This document shows, piece by piece, positions 34,244 to 41,958 of a DNA stretch of 42,177 nucleotides (its first letter is position 1; each line of letters opens with the position of its first letter). The stretch comes from an uncultured Clostridia bacterium (GTDB lineage Bacteria; Bacillota; Clostridia; Lutisporales; Lutisporaceae), in contig CALGKJ010000041.1 in the NCBI GenBank assembly GCA_937930535.1, positions 1-42,177 of the forward strand, read 5' to 3'. The notes under the pieces were generated by a model. It was not told where the DNA came from. It made no database searches and was given only the letters and a program-made list of their open reading frames with translations. Made by a program: the position numbers and the translations under genes.

Positions 34244-34268
34244 AGCTATAAGTGAATAAATGAATTAT

Positions 34269-34343
34269 ACAGCTTGTATATGTTTAGAGATACGGTCTAA
34301 GCGTTTCTACCAGACAGCCATAAATTGTCTGACTACAGGTTGT
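34269..34343 (+). promoter_or_regulatory. Purine riboswitch aptamer, guanine type
   Basis: P1 pairs ACAGCTTGTA (34269-34278) with TACAGGTTGT (34334-34343), allowing two G-U pairs. P2 is TTAGA/TCTAA with loop GATACGG (family GATATGG). The junction GTTTCTACC (34302-34310) is exact. P3 is CAGACA/TGTCTG with loop GCCATAAAT (family CCGTAAA). J3/1 reads GACTA, so the specificity base is C, which selects guanine or hypoxanthine; adenine switches have GATTA. All core elements of the xpt-class aptamer are present. Confidence 0.92.
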
Positions 34344-34381
34344 TTATATAAGGATTTATCTATGTTAATAAATTTGAGTAT

Positions 34382-34423
34382 AAACTCCCTGATTGTGTGC
34401 AATTATGGGAGTTTTATTTTTTC
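34382..34423 (+). terminator. Riboswitch terminator
   Basis: AAACTCCC (34382-34389) pairs with GGGAGTTT (34407-34414), then a T-rich run. The P1 3' strand CAGGTTGTTTA can pair instead with TAAACTCCCTG (two mismatches), a plausible antiterminator, so ligand binding would favour termination. Confidence 0.85.
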
Positions 34424-34752
34424 GCTTTTTAAACAAGTTAATATAATCCTAGAGCTTCAACCCCCAAACCCGGTAATCAACTTTTCCCCCACATATTATA
34501 CCTTATTGTGTTACATTTACAGATTCGTATAATGTGTACACGCCAGAGGTGGTGGTTACACATAAGGAGGATAATCCCGAATCTGATTTGCCCTGGAAGC
34601 TCTAGGCTTTTATATTTTTTGACTTTTAAAAAAATATGTAATAGAATGGTTAATATAACAAACTAAAATAAGGAATTCTAGGCTTATAGAAATAAAATTA
34701 AGCTTTAGGGTTTCTTATTTATATGTACCACTTAATTTGGGAGGGGTTATAA
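34424..34752. other. Non-coding stretch with competing hairpins upstream of the carboxypeptidase gene
   Basis: No gene is supported in these 329 bp. Stem X pairs ACATATTATA (34491-34500) with TATAATGTGT (34528-34537) around 27 nt holding TTACATTTAC. Stem Y1 pairs CAGATTCG (34520-34527) with CGAATCTG (34578-34585) and encloses Y2, TGTGTA (34533-34538) with TACACA (34557-34562). X and Y2 share bases 34533-34537, so they exclude each other. The stretch does not match a riboswitch class I know. A TATAAT at 34528-34533 has a weak -35 (TTGTGT, 34506-34511). Confidence 0.4.
34619..34647 (+). promoter_or_regulatory. Promoter of the carboxypeptidase gene
   Basis: TTGACT (34619-34624), 17 nt, TAGAAT (34642-34647), about 105 bp before the start codon. 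It lies downstream of the riboswitch terminator. Confidence 0.6.
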
Positions 34753-36273
34753 TTGGAAAAAAACTTTGATACCATGGTTGCAGACTTTAAAGACTATATC
34801 AAAAGAATAAAGCAGTACAACGACGCTCTTGGAATTATATTCTGGGACTTAAGAACAGGTGCACCAAAGAAAGGTGCCTCTGACAGAGCAGAGGTTATAG
34901 GAATGCTTTCAACAGAAATGTTTAGGTTGGCAACCTCCGATGAAATGGCAAAATACATAGACTATTTCACCATGTCTGAGCAAAATGAAAAGCTTGATAA
35001 TATAATGAAGGTTCTGGTTAATGAAAGCAAAAGAGAATATGATAAATTTAAGAAAATACCAGAAGCAAAATATAAGGAATATGTAATATTAACCTCTGAA
35101 GCAGAGACAATATGGGAAGAAGCAAAAAATACAAATAACTTTGCATTGTTCAGCCCATATCTCGAAAGAATAGTTAACTTTAATATTGAGTTTATTGATA
35201 TATGGGGCTACAAGGACAATAAGTATAATACACTGCTTGACTACTATGAGCCTGGAATGACTGTAGATAAGCTGGATAAAATATTCGGAGAGCTAAGAGC
35301 AAAGATTGTCCCACTGGTAGCAAGCATTAAGGCTTCGGAATTCCAGCCTGACGATTCAATATTTACCAAGGATTTTGACGTTAAAAAGCAGGAAGAATTC
35401 AGCATATATATATTAGAAAAAATGGGATATGACTTTGAAGCAGGAAGACTTGATGAAAGCGAGCATCCTTTTACAATAGGCATAACTCCCGGAGATGTAA
35501 GAATAACTACTCATTACTACCCAAATTTGTTCAGCAGTGCATTATTTAGTTCAATCCACGAAGGCGGTCATGCTCTATATGAACAAAATATCAGCAATAA
35601 TCTGAATGGTACTACTTTATGTACAGGTACATCAATGGGAATACATGAATCACAGTCAAGATTCTGGGAAAACCTTGTGGGAAGAAGCTATAGCTTCTGG
35701 AAGTGCTATTATCAGGAGCTGTTGAGTATATTCCCTGAACAGTTTGAAGGAATAGCTGTTGAGGAATTCTACAAAGCTATAAATAAGGTTGAGGCATCAC
35801 TTATCAGGGTAGAAGCAGATGAGCTTACATATAATCTGCATGTAATGATAAGATATGAAATAGAAAAGGCTCTTATTAACCAGCAGATAAAGGTTGCCGA
35901 TCTTCCTGAAATATGGAACAAAAAGATGGAGGAATATTTAGGAGTAGTACCTCCCAATGATGCTAAGGGTGTATTGCAAGACGTACACTGGTCTGGCGGC
36001 AGCTTTGGCTATTTCCCATCCTATACACTAGGCAACATATACTCAGCACAGTTCTGCAACGCTATAAGAAAAGAAATGCCTGATTTTGATGAAATGATAG
36101 GCAGAGGCGAAATGCTGAAAATAAAAGAATGGTTAAGCGAAAAGATACACAAGTACGGAAAGCTTTTAACACCTGCTGAGATACTAATGGATGTTACTGG
36201 CGAGGAAATAAACCCAGAATATTTAGTTGAATATTTGGAAAGCAAGTACAAGGCTATTTACAATTTAAAATAA
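34753..36273 (+). CDS. Metallocarboxypeptidase, M32 family (carboxypeptidase Taq)
   Basis: 506 aa cytosolic zinc carboxypeptidase that removes C-terminal residues from peptides. The zinc site is HEGGH (His269-His273), with Glu299 in IHESQSRFWEN as third ligand. The M32 hallmarks HPFTIGITPGDVRITTHYYP, GTSMGIHESQSRFWENLVGR and the C-terminal GSFGYFPSYTLGNIYSAQ are all present. Length is normal for the family. The start is TTG 34753, preceded by GGGAGGGG. It has its own promoter and a strong terminator. Confidence 0.96.
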   Translation: MEKNFDTMVADFKDYIKRIKQYNDALGIIFWDLRTGAPKKGASDRAEVIGMLSTEMFRLATSDEMAKYIDYFTMSEQNEKLDNIMKVLVNESKREYDKFKKIPEAKYKEYVILTSEAETIWEEAKNTNNFALFSPYLERIVNFNIEFIDIWGYKDNKYNTLLDYYEPGMTVDKLDKIFGELRAKIVPLVASIKASEFQPDDSIFTKDFDVKKQEEFSIYILEKMGYDFEAGRLDESEHPFTIGITPGDVRITTHYYPNLFSSALFSSIHEGGHALYEQNISNNLNGTTLCTGTSMGIHESQSRFWENLVGRSYSFWKCYYQELLSIFPEQFEGIAVEEFYKAINKVEASLIRVEADELTYNLHVMIRYEIEKALINQQIKVADLPEIWNKKMEEYLGVVPPNDAKGVLQDVHWSGGSFGYFPSYTLGNIYSAQFCNAIRKEMPDFDEMIGRGEMLKIKEWLSEKIHKYGKLLTPAEILMDVTGEEINPEYLVEYLESKYKAIYNLK

Positions 36274-36278
36274 AGCTT

Positions 36279-36314
36279 AAAAGCATTTGCGGATATCTCT
36301 GCAAATGCTTTTTT
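36279..36314 (+). terminator. Terminator after the carboxypeptidase gene
   Basis: AAAAGCATTTGC (36279-36290) pairs perfectly with GCAAATGCTTTT (36301-36312), then more T. Confidence 0.92.
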
Positions 36315-36365
36315 CAAAATATATTATATTCTTCAAAACTTTTTGCTGTATACTTCGTATTATAT

Positions 36366-36475
36366 ATATAGTTAAGAAACTTTAAAGTTAGAAATACTTC
36401 TAACTAAAACTTTCTAAACTATTTGGATGAACAAACTGGAAATTTAAAATTATGAAGTTTATTCGCTATATAGCT
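36366..36475. repeat. Dispersed two-hairpin element, complete copy B
   Basis: Hairpin 1 (36366-36423) runs from TATAGTTAAGAAACTTTAAA to its near inverse ending TCTAAACTAT. Hairpin 2 (about 36420-36475) has an imperfect stem around ACT-GGAAATTTAAAATTATGA-AGT, the same 18-nt loop framework as copies A and C. Where copy A has GTTGAAAA/TTTTCAAC, copy B has GTTAGAA/TTCTAAC: both arms changed together. It lies 22 bp upstream of the next start codon. Confidence 0.82.
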
Positions 36476-36497
36476 TAACAAATAGGGAGGTAATAGC

Positions 36498-37310
36498 TTG
36501 GTTAGTTGGTTATCAATAGTTATGATGTGTTTATCCTTGCTTTTGGCAATAGGGTTTCCGCTAGCTCTGGCAATATATTTTTACAAAAAGAATAAATACA
36601 GCATTAGTGCTGTTTTTATTGGGGCTTTATGTTTTGCCATATTTCAGGTATTTACAAGAATACCGCTGATTACTTATTTGAGCAATCAACCATGGTTTAC
36701 TCAGACAGTTAGTTCCAATGTATTAGCAGCTTCAATATTTGCCGCAGGTACAGCCGGACTGTTTGAAGAGGTGGGCAGATTCATACTATATAAAACCCTT
36801 ATGAAAAGGAAGTTAAGCTGGGAAAATTCTATAGCCTTTGGAATAGGTCATGGAGGCATTGAAGCTTTTCTGCTTTTGGGTATGACTATGGCATTGAACC
36901 TATACTATAGTATAACAATAAACACTGGTTACTTTGATTCTGTTTTGGCTCAAAGTATGCCAGCTATGACAGCAATAGGTATAAGAGGTGCACTTATAAG
37001 CACGCCATCTTATCTGTTTATTATTGGAGGCATCGAAAGAGTCTTAACCATTATAGTTCATATAGGTTTTTCGGTTACCGTAATGTATGGCGTAATGTCC
37101 AACAAGCTTAGATATCTTGCATATGCAATACTGGCTCATGCTCTGCTGAATTTTCCTATAGGACTAGTAATTAATCAGAGGTATGGCATATTAATAATTG
37201 AGCTGTATTTGGCTGCATTGGCTATTGTAAGCTTAGTATGTATAGTAAGATTCAGAAAAATGCTTTGGGCTAAGCAAGGGGAAGAAGCTCATAGTTGTTT
37301 ACCGCAATAG
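36498..37310 (+). CDS. YhfC-type intramembrane metalloprotease-like protein
   Basis: 270 aa with seven to eight predicted membrane segments. The conserved polar sites lie inside them: GLFEEVGRFILYKTLMKRK (about 90-108) and FGIGHGGIEAFLLLG (about 115-129), the EE-x-x-R and H pattern of the YhfC family, related in logic to CPBP/Abi glutamic intramembrane proteases. A further conserved His occurs near VHIGFSV and LAHALLNF. Start TTG 36498 follows GGGAGG by 7 nt. Substrate is unknown. The gene converges on the next with only 8 bp between stops and no terminator seen. Confidence 0.8.
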   Translation: MVSWLSIVMMCLSLLLAIGFPLALAIYFYKKNKYSISAVFIGALCFAIFQVFTRIPLITYLSNQPWFTQTVSSNVLAASIFAAGTAGLFEEVGRFILYKTLMKRKLSWENSIAFGIGHGGIEAFLLLGMTMALNLYYSITINTGYFDSVLAQSMPAMTAIGIRGALISTPSYLFIIGGIERVLTIIVHIGFSVTVMYGVMSNKLRYLAYAILAHALLNFPIGLVINQRYGILIIELYLAALAIVSLVCIVRFRKMLWAKQGEEAHSCLPQ

Positions 37311-37318
37311 GTAACATG

Positions 37319-38389
37319 CTAATATTTCTTTCCAAGCTTATGTATCTGGCTTCCAAAGCTATATAATATCTGAAATATAAGAAACATAGACAGTGCCCCG
37401 TAAAGGGGGTAAAAAAGAGCTACCAGCTTTTTAAAATCTATAAAAGACAATGGAATACAAGCCGTTACAACAACGGCGGCAATAACCTTATAAAGTGCAG
37501 GTCTATTTCTGCTGATGCGATTAGCCAAGCTGAAGGCATTGGATATTGCAGTCGAAAATACAGCACACCATATGCATACAGCAACAGCAAGCTTTATGAG
37601 CGGATGATAGCTCTTGATTATGTACAAAATGGGAATAGACAGCTTAAATACATGTGGGACTCTTGTAAGCAGGCAAAAATTAAGTGAAAGAGACAGAACC
37701 ATAAGCCCCAAGCCCCCTATGAAGGCTCCATTTCTCAGCACCTTTACATCACGGATATTTTCAGCAAAGGCACTTAAAACGCCCAAAGATAAAACAACAT
37801 TATAGGAGCAGTAAAACATAAATGCAAATACAGGTCTGAACAAATTGTCAGGCTTCATAGCTGATAAGTTGACAAATAGCTTATTTATATTTTCGTTATT
37901 AATATTGAAGCAGAATATTAATACTATAGTTCCTATCAATACAGGTACAATGACGGAATTGATACTCAGTATACCCTTGACTGAGCGTAAAACTACAATA
38001 ATAGTTAATAATGCTATTATCAGTACTCCAACTATATGAGGAAGCATAAAGTTCTCCTTAAACACTGCACCGCTTCCTGAGAACATAATAGAAGTACCTA
38101 GAAAAAGAAACAGGCTGATAATGATATCGTATATTACAGCCAGTCTGCTGCCGCATATCTTATGTATATAATCATTATAGTTGTAGGCACGAAAATGACT
38201 GGAAGTAAAAAAAATAGCATATCCAGTAAACATAAAAAATAATCCCGATAAAAATAAAGTTATAAGCCCTAAAGAGCCATAGGGAGTAAAAAAGTACATG
38301 ATTTCCTGTCCAGAGGCAAAGCCTGCACCTATTACTGTACCAATATAAGCTGCGCCAATTTGCCAGGATAGATGGTTTTTATTCTTCAT
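37319..38389 (-). CDS. YkvI-like membrane protein, LeuT-fold transporter relative
   Basis: 356 aa with about ten to eleven membrane segments. ATG 38389 is chosen because AAAGGAG precedes it (reading minus strand); a longer frame to 38464 adds a non-hydrophobic, unlikely leader. The first segment IGAAYIGTVIGAGFASGQEI carries the unwound GAGFASGQE motif found in YkvI-type and related amino-acid/cation symporters. No substrate is indicated. The RFRPVF..FMFYCSYNVVLSLG region (about 205-225) is the second polar break. Confidence 0.8.
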   Translation of the reverse strand: MKNKNHLSWQIGAAYIGTVIGAGFASGQEIMYFFTPYGSLGLITLFLSGLFFMFTGYAIFFTSSHFRAYNYNDYIHKICGSRLAVIYDIIISLFLFLGTSIMFSGSGAVFKENFMLPHIVGVLIIALLTIIVVLRSVKGILSINSVIVPVLIGTIVLIFCFNINNENINKLFVNLSAMKPDNLFRPVFAFMFYCSYNVVLSLGVLSAFAENIRDVKVLRNGAFIGGLGLMVLSLSLNFCLLTRVPHVFKLSIPILYIIKSYHPLIKLAVAVCIWCAVFSTAISNAFSLANRISRNRPALYKVIAAVVVTACIPLSFIDFKKLVALFYPLYGALSMFLIFQILYSFGSQIHKLGKKY

Positions 38390-38503
38390 ATTGATTTCTC
38401 CTTTATATGGAATATAAATGCAGTTATGGGGTTTTAACATGAAATATCTATAAGTGTAATACATTTATATAGGATGTATATTATAAACAACCCATCATTA
38501 TGA

Positions 38504-38537
38504 TATATAGAGAAACAACTTCATAAAATGATTGACC
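38504..38537. repeat. Dispersed element, inverted partial hairpin 2
   Basis: 38504-38525 is the exact reverse complement of 23847-23868 in copy A (22 nt: stem arm plus loop end). The following TAAAATGATTGACC still resembles the inverted loop; the second arm is missing, so this is a truncated copy in the opposite orientation. The remaining gap to lemA holds AAAGGAGGTGAT (38570-38581) with no open frame after it. Confidence 0.7.
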
Positions 38538-38649
38538 GCGGCGGTATAAAAAATATGTACAAATCAGTAAAAGGAGGTGATTTCAAGGGAGAATAGCTAT
38601 AACCTATAATAAAAATACTAAATACAATATATAGGAAAGAGGTATAATA

Positions 38650-39210
38650 ATGAAAAGTAAATCACTTATAGCAATAATTTTAGTTATTGTTTTATTGGGA
38701 GTATATGCCATAGGCACTCAAAGAAGCTTAGTTAATCTAAGTGAGGACGTAAATGCGGCATGGAGCGATATAGAAGTTCAGTATCAAAGAAGAGCTGATT
38801 TGATACCAAATATAGTAGAGACAGTTAAGGCTCAGGCAATAAAGGAGCAGGAAATATTTACAGAAATAGCTGAGGCAAGGGCAAAGCTTGCAGGAGCAGG
38901 AACTATGGATCAGAAAATTGCAGCTAATGAAAGTGTTACATCAGCACTTGGGAGACTGCTGGTAATAACAGAAAATTATCCTCAGCTAAAGCAAAATGAA
39001 GCCTTCCAGGATCTTAGAGTACAACTTGAAGGAACAGAAAATAGAATCGCTGTGGCACGTAAGCTTTATAATGATAATGTTAAGGTTTTTAATAAAAAGA
39101 TAAAAGTATTTCCAACCAACATAGTATCAGGTCTGTTGGGCTTTAATGATGAGTTTCCGTATATAAAAGCAGATGCAGGGGCTGAAAATGCACCTAAGGT
39201 TAATTTTTAG
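38650..39210 (+). CDS. lemA: LemA-family protein
   Basis: 186 aa. One N-terminal membrane segment (about 4-22, SLIAIILVIVLLGVYAIG) leads into the all-helical LemA domain: VNAAWSDIEVQYQRRADLIP, NIVETVKAQAIKEQEIF, then ENYPQLKQNEAFQDLRVQLE and ENRIAVARKLYNDNVKVFN, all highly typical. The C-terminus is exposed according to family topology. LemA genes are very often followed by a TPM-domain gene, as here. Function is poorly defined (membrane or envelope stress). AAGAGG precedes the ATG. Confidence 0.95.
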   Translation: MKSKSLIAIILVIVLLGVYAIGTQRSLVNLSEDVNAAWSDIEVQYQRRADLIPNIVETVKAQAIKEQEIFTEIAEARAKLAGAGTMDQKIAANESVTSALGRLLVITENYPQLKQNEAFQDLRVQLEGTENRIAVARKLYNDNVKVFNKKIKVFPTNIVSGLLGFNDEFPYIKADAGAENAPKVNF

Positions 39211-39233
39211 TACTATATAAATGCAGGTTATGT

Positions 39234-39269
39234 TAAGAGCAATAGGAGTTTTATCTCTTATTGTTCTTA
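39234..39269. other. Hairpin between lemA and the TPM gene
   Basis: TAAGAGCAATAGGAG (39234-39248) pairs with CTCTTATTGTTCTTA (39255-39269) with G-U pairs in the plus-strand RNA only. There is no T-run, so it may set relative expression of the two genes or protect an mRNA end rather than terminate. Confidence 0.5.
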
Positions 39270-39350
39270 TTTGCAGGAATGAGATTATAATATAAGAAAA
39301 ACTATAAAAGTGATTAAAAAAGTTTATGGAGGAATGAAAGGAGGGTTAAG

Positions 39351-40181
39351 ATGAAGTATAAAAATCCAATAAAAGGGTTTGTATGTTTTGCTATTATTAT
39401 TTTTACTATATTTCTCATGACCTTTAGTACTGCTTTTGCATACTCAGCAGCTTATGAGCCAAAGCTTCCCAAACCAACTACAGAGTTTTACTGCAATGAT
39501 TTTGCAGATGTTTTAAACTCCAGCATAGAGCAAGATATAGTAAGGCTTGGAGAACGAACAAAGAATGTAACTGACGGCGGTCAGATAGTATTTGTCAGTG
39601 TAAAATCTCTTGAGGGAAATACAATTGAAGAATATGCAAATACTTTGTTTAACAACTGGAAAATAGGTACAAAGGACAAGGGAGTCCTATTCATATTAAG
39701 CATGGAGGAAAGACGATCAAGGATTGAAGTAGGCTATGGATATGAAGGCACCCTTACAGACCTTGAGACCTATAAGCTTTTGGAGAAGTTTTCAAGCATT
39801 AACCAAGAAGAAGGCTTGAACAAAGCGGTTTTTACAATATACTCTGATATATGCAAGATAGTATCAGGTGAGGAATATGATTTGAATTATAAAGGCAGTT
39901 ATGACTATAACTCACAAAATAACTATTCAAGGAACGGAAGTTCTAATACTAAAAACCAACAGATTATTAAGTTTATATTGGAGCACCCAATTGTATTGCT
40001 GTTATTTGTAATACTCATAATCCTTGACCTTATACTAACAAGGGGTCGTATTACCAGATTTATATTCCGCATGATGGCATCAGGATCCAGACGCGGGGGC
40101 AGAGGCGGAGGCTGGGGCGGCGGAGGAAACTCCGGCGGTGGCGGCAGATCAGGGGGCGGAGGCTCATCCTCTAGGTTTTAA
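39351..40181 (+). CDS. TPM-domain membrane protein (YgcG type) with Gly-rich tail
   Basis: 276 aa. A signal peptide (about 1-28, ending in TAFAYSA) is followed by the TPM domain (about 40-170): FYCNDFADVLNSSIEQDIVR, NTIEEYANTLFNNWKIGTKD, GVLFILSMEERRSRIEVGYG. A membrane segment lies near 205-223 (PIVLLLFVILIILDLIL). The last 25 residues are Gly/Ser-rich (GGRGGGWGGGG and so on, ending SSSRF), a usual tail of this family. The TPM fold binds metal or has weak acid phosphatase activity in plant TLP18.3. AAAGGAGGG precedes the ATG. It forms a pair with lemA. Confidence 0.93.
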   Translation: MKYKNPIKGFVCFAIIIFTIFLMTFSTAFAYSAAYEPKLPKPTTEFYCNDFADVLNSSIEQDIVRLGERTKNVTDGGQIVFVSVKSLEGNTIEEYANTLFNNWKIGTKDKGVLFILSMEERRSRIEVGYGYEGTLTDLETYKLLEKFSSINQEEGLNKAVFTIYSDICKIVSGEEYDLNYKGSYDYNSQNNYSRNGSSNTKNQQIIKFILEHPIVLLLFVILIILDLILTRGRITRFIFRMMASGSRRGGRGGGWGGGGNSGGGGRSGGGGSSSRF

Positions 40182-40520
40182 TATTACTTTATGTATTGAT
40201 AATTTGTTATTGCATATAAGAAAGTTATAACGTAATTGTTCTAATGATATGGCGGTTTATGTCGGATATTGCGATTTATATTTCTTGCACAATTATATAT
40301 ATATATAATTACATTTAGGTGCACCAAATATTATATCTGGGGATAAAGGACGAAGTCACAATTGCGGATAGACTTATATATATTAATTTTGCTTTACATG
40401 GGCAAGATACTATTCCATTAATGATTTTCATATCTCTCTGTAATCTCCATGATGTAAACAAAAACAAAATCAGTTTATAGGCAATATTTGTCTTGGATAT
40501 TAGAAAGGAATGACATAAAC
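40182..40520. repeat. AT-rich gap with a 20-bp AT palindrome
   Basis: No gene is seen. 40291-40310 is a perfect palindrome built of alternating AT, and GCAC (40287-40290) and GTGC (40320-40323) flank it. The base composition drops here, marking the passage to accessory DNA. Confidence 0.45.
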
Positions 40521-41822
40521 ATGAGAAAATCTGTTTTAAGTATATTACTAGTAGCTTTAATATTGGTATCTAGCATTAATGTTGGATTTGCAGAAGATAG
40601 TATAAAAAAAGGGCTTAAATTTAATGCTTACTGCATTGAGAATTATGATGATTATGGTAAGAATTTAAACTTGGATAATTCAATTGATTGTGAAATGAAT
40701 ATTGATTTATTTAAAATAATAGGTGACAAGGTATATATAGAAGGATTTGTAGATAGAAATGACAAAAAAGAGTTCAAACTACAAGGCGGTTTAGGATTAA
40801 GTAGAATAAGCAATTCAAAATATGTGGGTAATTTAAAGGACGATAACAATAATTACGAAGTTGTTTATTTCGGTATAGAAAATGATCCTAAAGCTTCATT
40901 ATCATTTGATAAAAAACTAAAACTATATAAAGCTCCATTAACTAAAATATACCTAAAGGATATGGAAAATAACAACCTTATTATTCTAGAATCAGATAAA
41001 ATTATAAAACAAAATGAAATTGGGGATATAGCAACTAAAATAGTTGATATAGCACAACATACAGATGAATATTGGTATGCTAAAATTCTGAAACCTTATG
41101 ATACACAAATTATAGATTTACCATTAGAGTCCGATTCTGATTCACCGATGAGAATAGCAGTACCTAAAAGTACTACAAGACTATATAAACATTTATATAA
41201 TTGGATGGGCTATGATTTTGAAGAAAGGTTTACATTAGCATTTGATGTTGTAGGAGTAAGTGAAATTACACAGAGCAATTTAATTACAAGTACAATGAGA
41301 CTTGCAGGTGAAGAAACTCTATGTCCAAATAATCCAGCTTGGAATAGTACAGATACTAGTTTTGTAGTTGGTCTTGAAAAAGATACAGAGGTTACTTTTA
41401 ATGTAGGAAGTCCTAATGTAGGTATAATAAAAGCAACGTGGTCAACTACTTACTATAAACCACCTGTGGTAACAGCTAAGGTTAGTTGAGGATGGAATTC
41501 ATATGATTATAATGTTGGACCTGTTAATTTCAACATTGGATATACTGCGGAGGACACTTGCGTTCAGGATGGCTACTTTGAGAATTTGCAATCCATAACT
41601 AAACAATATGGACATAAAAGAAATACTTATGTACAGATTAAAGATACAGTTCACAAATTTTATACTAACGTATATGTTAGCAACTTTGGTAGTAATACTC
41701 AGTATACATCATCCTATTTCACTATTAAGTTTAATTATAATGTTACTAACGGAGCAGGTGGTTCTACGTTTTCTGTAAATGATTCTGTATCTTTACAATT
41801 TTATTATACAGTATCTCAATAG
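40521..41822 (+). pseudogene. Secreted protein of unknown function interrupted by an in-frame TGA
   Basis: ATG 40521 (after GAAAGGA) opens a signal peptide MRKSVLSILLVALILVSSIN, cut near GFA-ED. The frame runs 322 codons to TGA 41487-41489, then continues open in the same frame for 110 more codons to TAG 41820-41822. Both parts look coding and alike in style: before the stop KATWSTTYYKPPVVTAKVS, after it GWNSYDYNVGPVNFNIGYTA and a C-terminal beta-rich YVQIKDTVHKFYTNVYV and SVSLQFYYTVSQ. A TGG to TGA change would explain it. The family is not recognised. Without the second part the first still forms a full secreted domain, so it may remain functional. Confidence 0.6.
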
Positions 41823-41829
41823 TTCAAAG

Positions 41830-41864
41830 AGCAAGCTCGATATTTTTATCGCGCTTGCTTTAGT
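41830..41864 (+). terminator. Terminator after the interrupted gene
   Basis: AGCAAGC (41830-41836) pairs with GCTTGCT (41853-41859), with an inner CGAT/ATCG extension. It follows the TAG at 41822, not the inner TGA, which supports the two parts having been one gene. Confidence 0.75.
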
Positions 41865-41958
41865 TTAATAAGAAAAGAATTAATAATATGATTAGTTCGT
41901 ATGAGCGTCATATTATAAGATTTTGATATATAACATATATAAGGAGTTGAATTTTATT

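Noticed and set aside
34260-34532. Open frame of 90 codons beginning MNYTACICLEIRSKRFYQT
   Set aside because: It runs through the guanine riboswitch aptamer and its terminator, has no ribosome site, and its composition is not coding-like.
34506-34600. Second purine-type aptamer suggested by the TATAAT junction and a 50-nt interior
   Set aside because: GTTTCTACC and the two kissing loops are missing; only the size and the TATAAT match.
41487-41530. Selenocysteine insertion (SECIS) after the TGA
   Set aside because: No stable hairpin with a suitable loop is visible directly after the codon, and a Trp codon loss explains the stop more simply.
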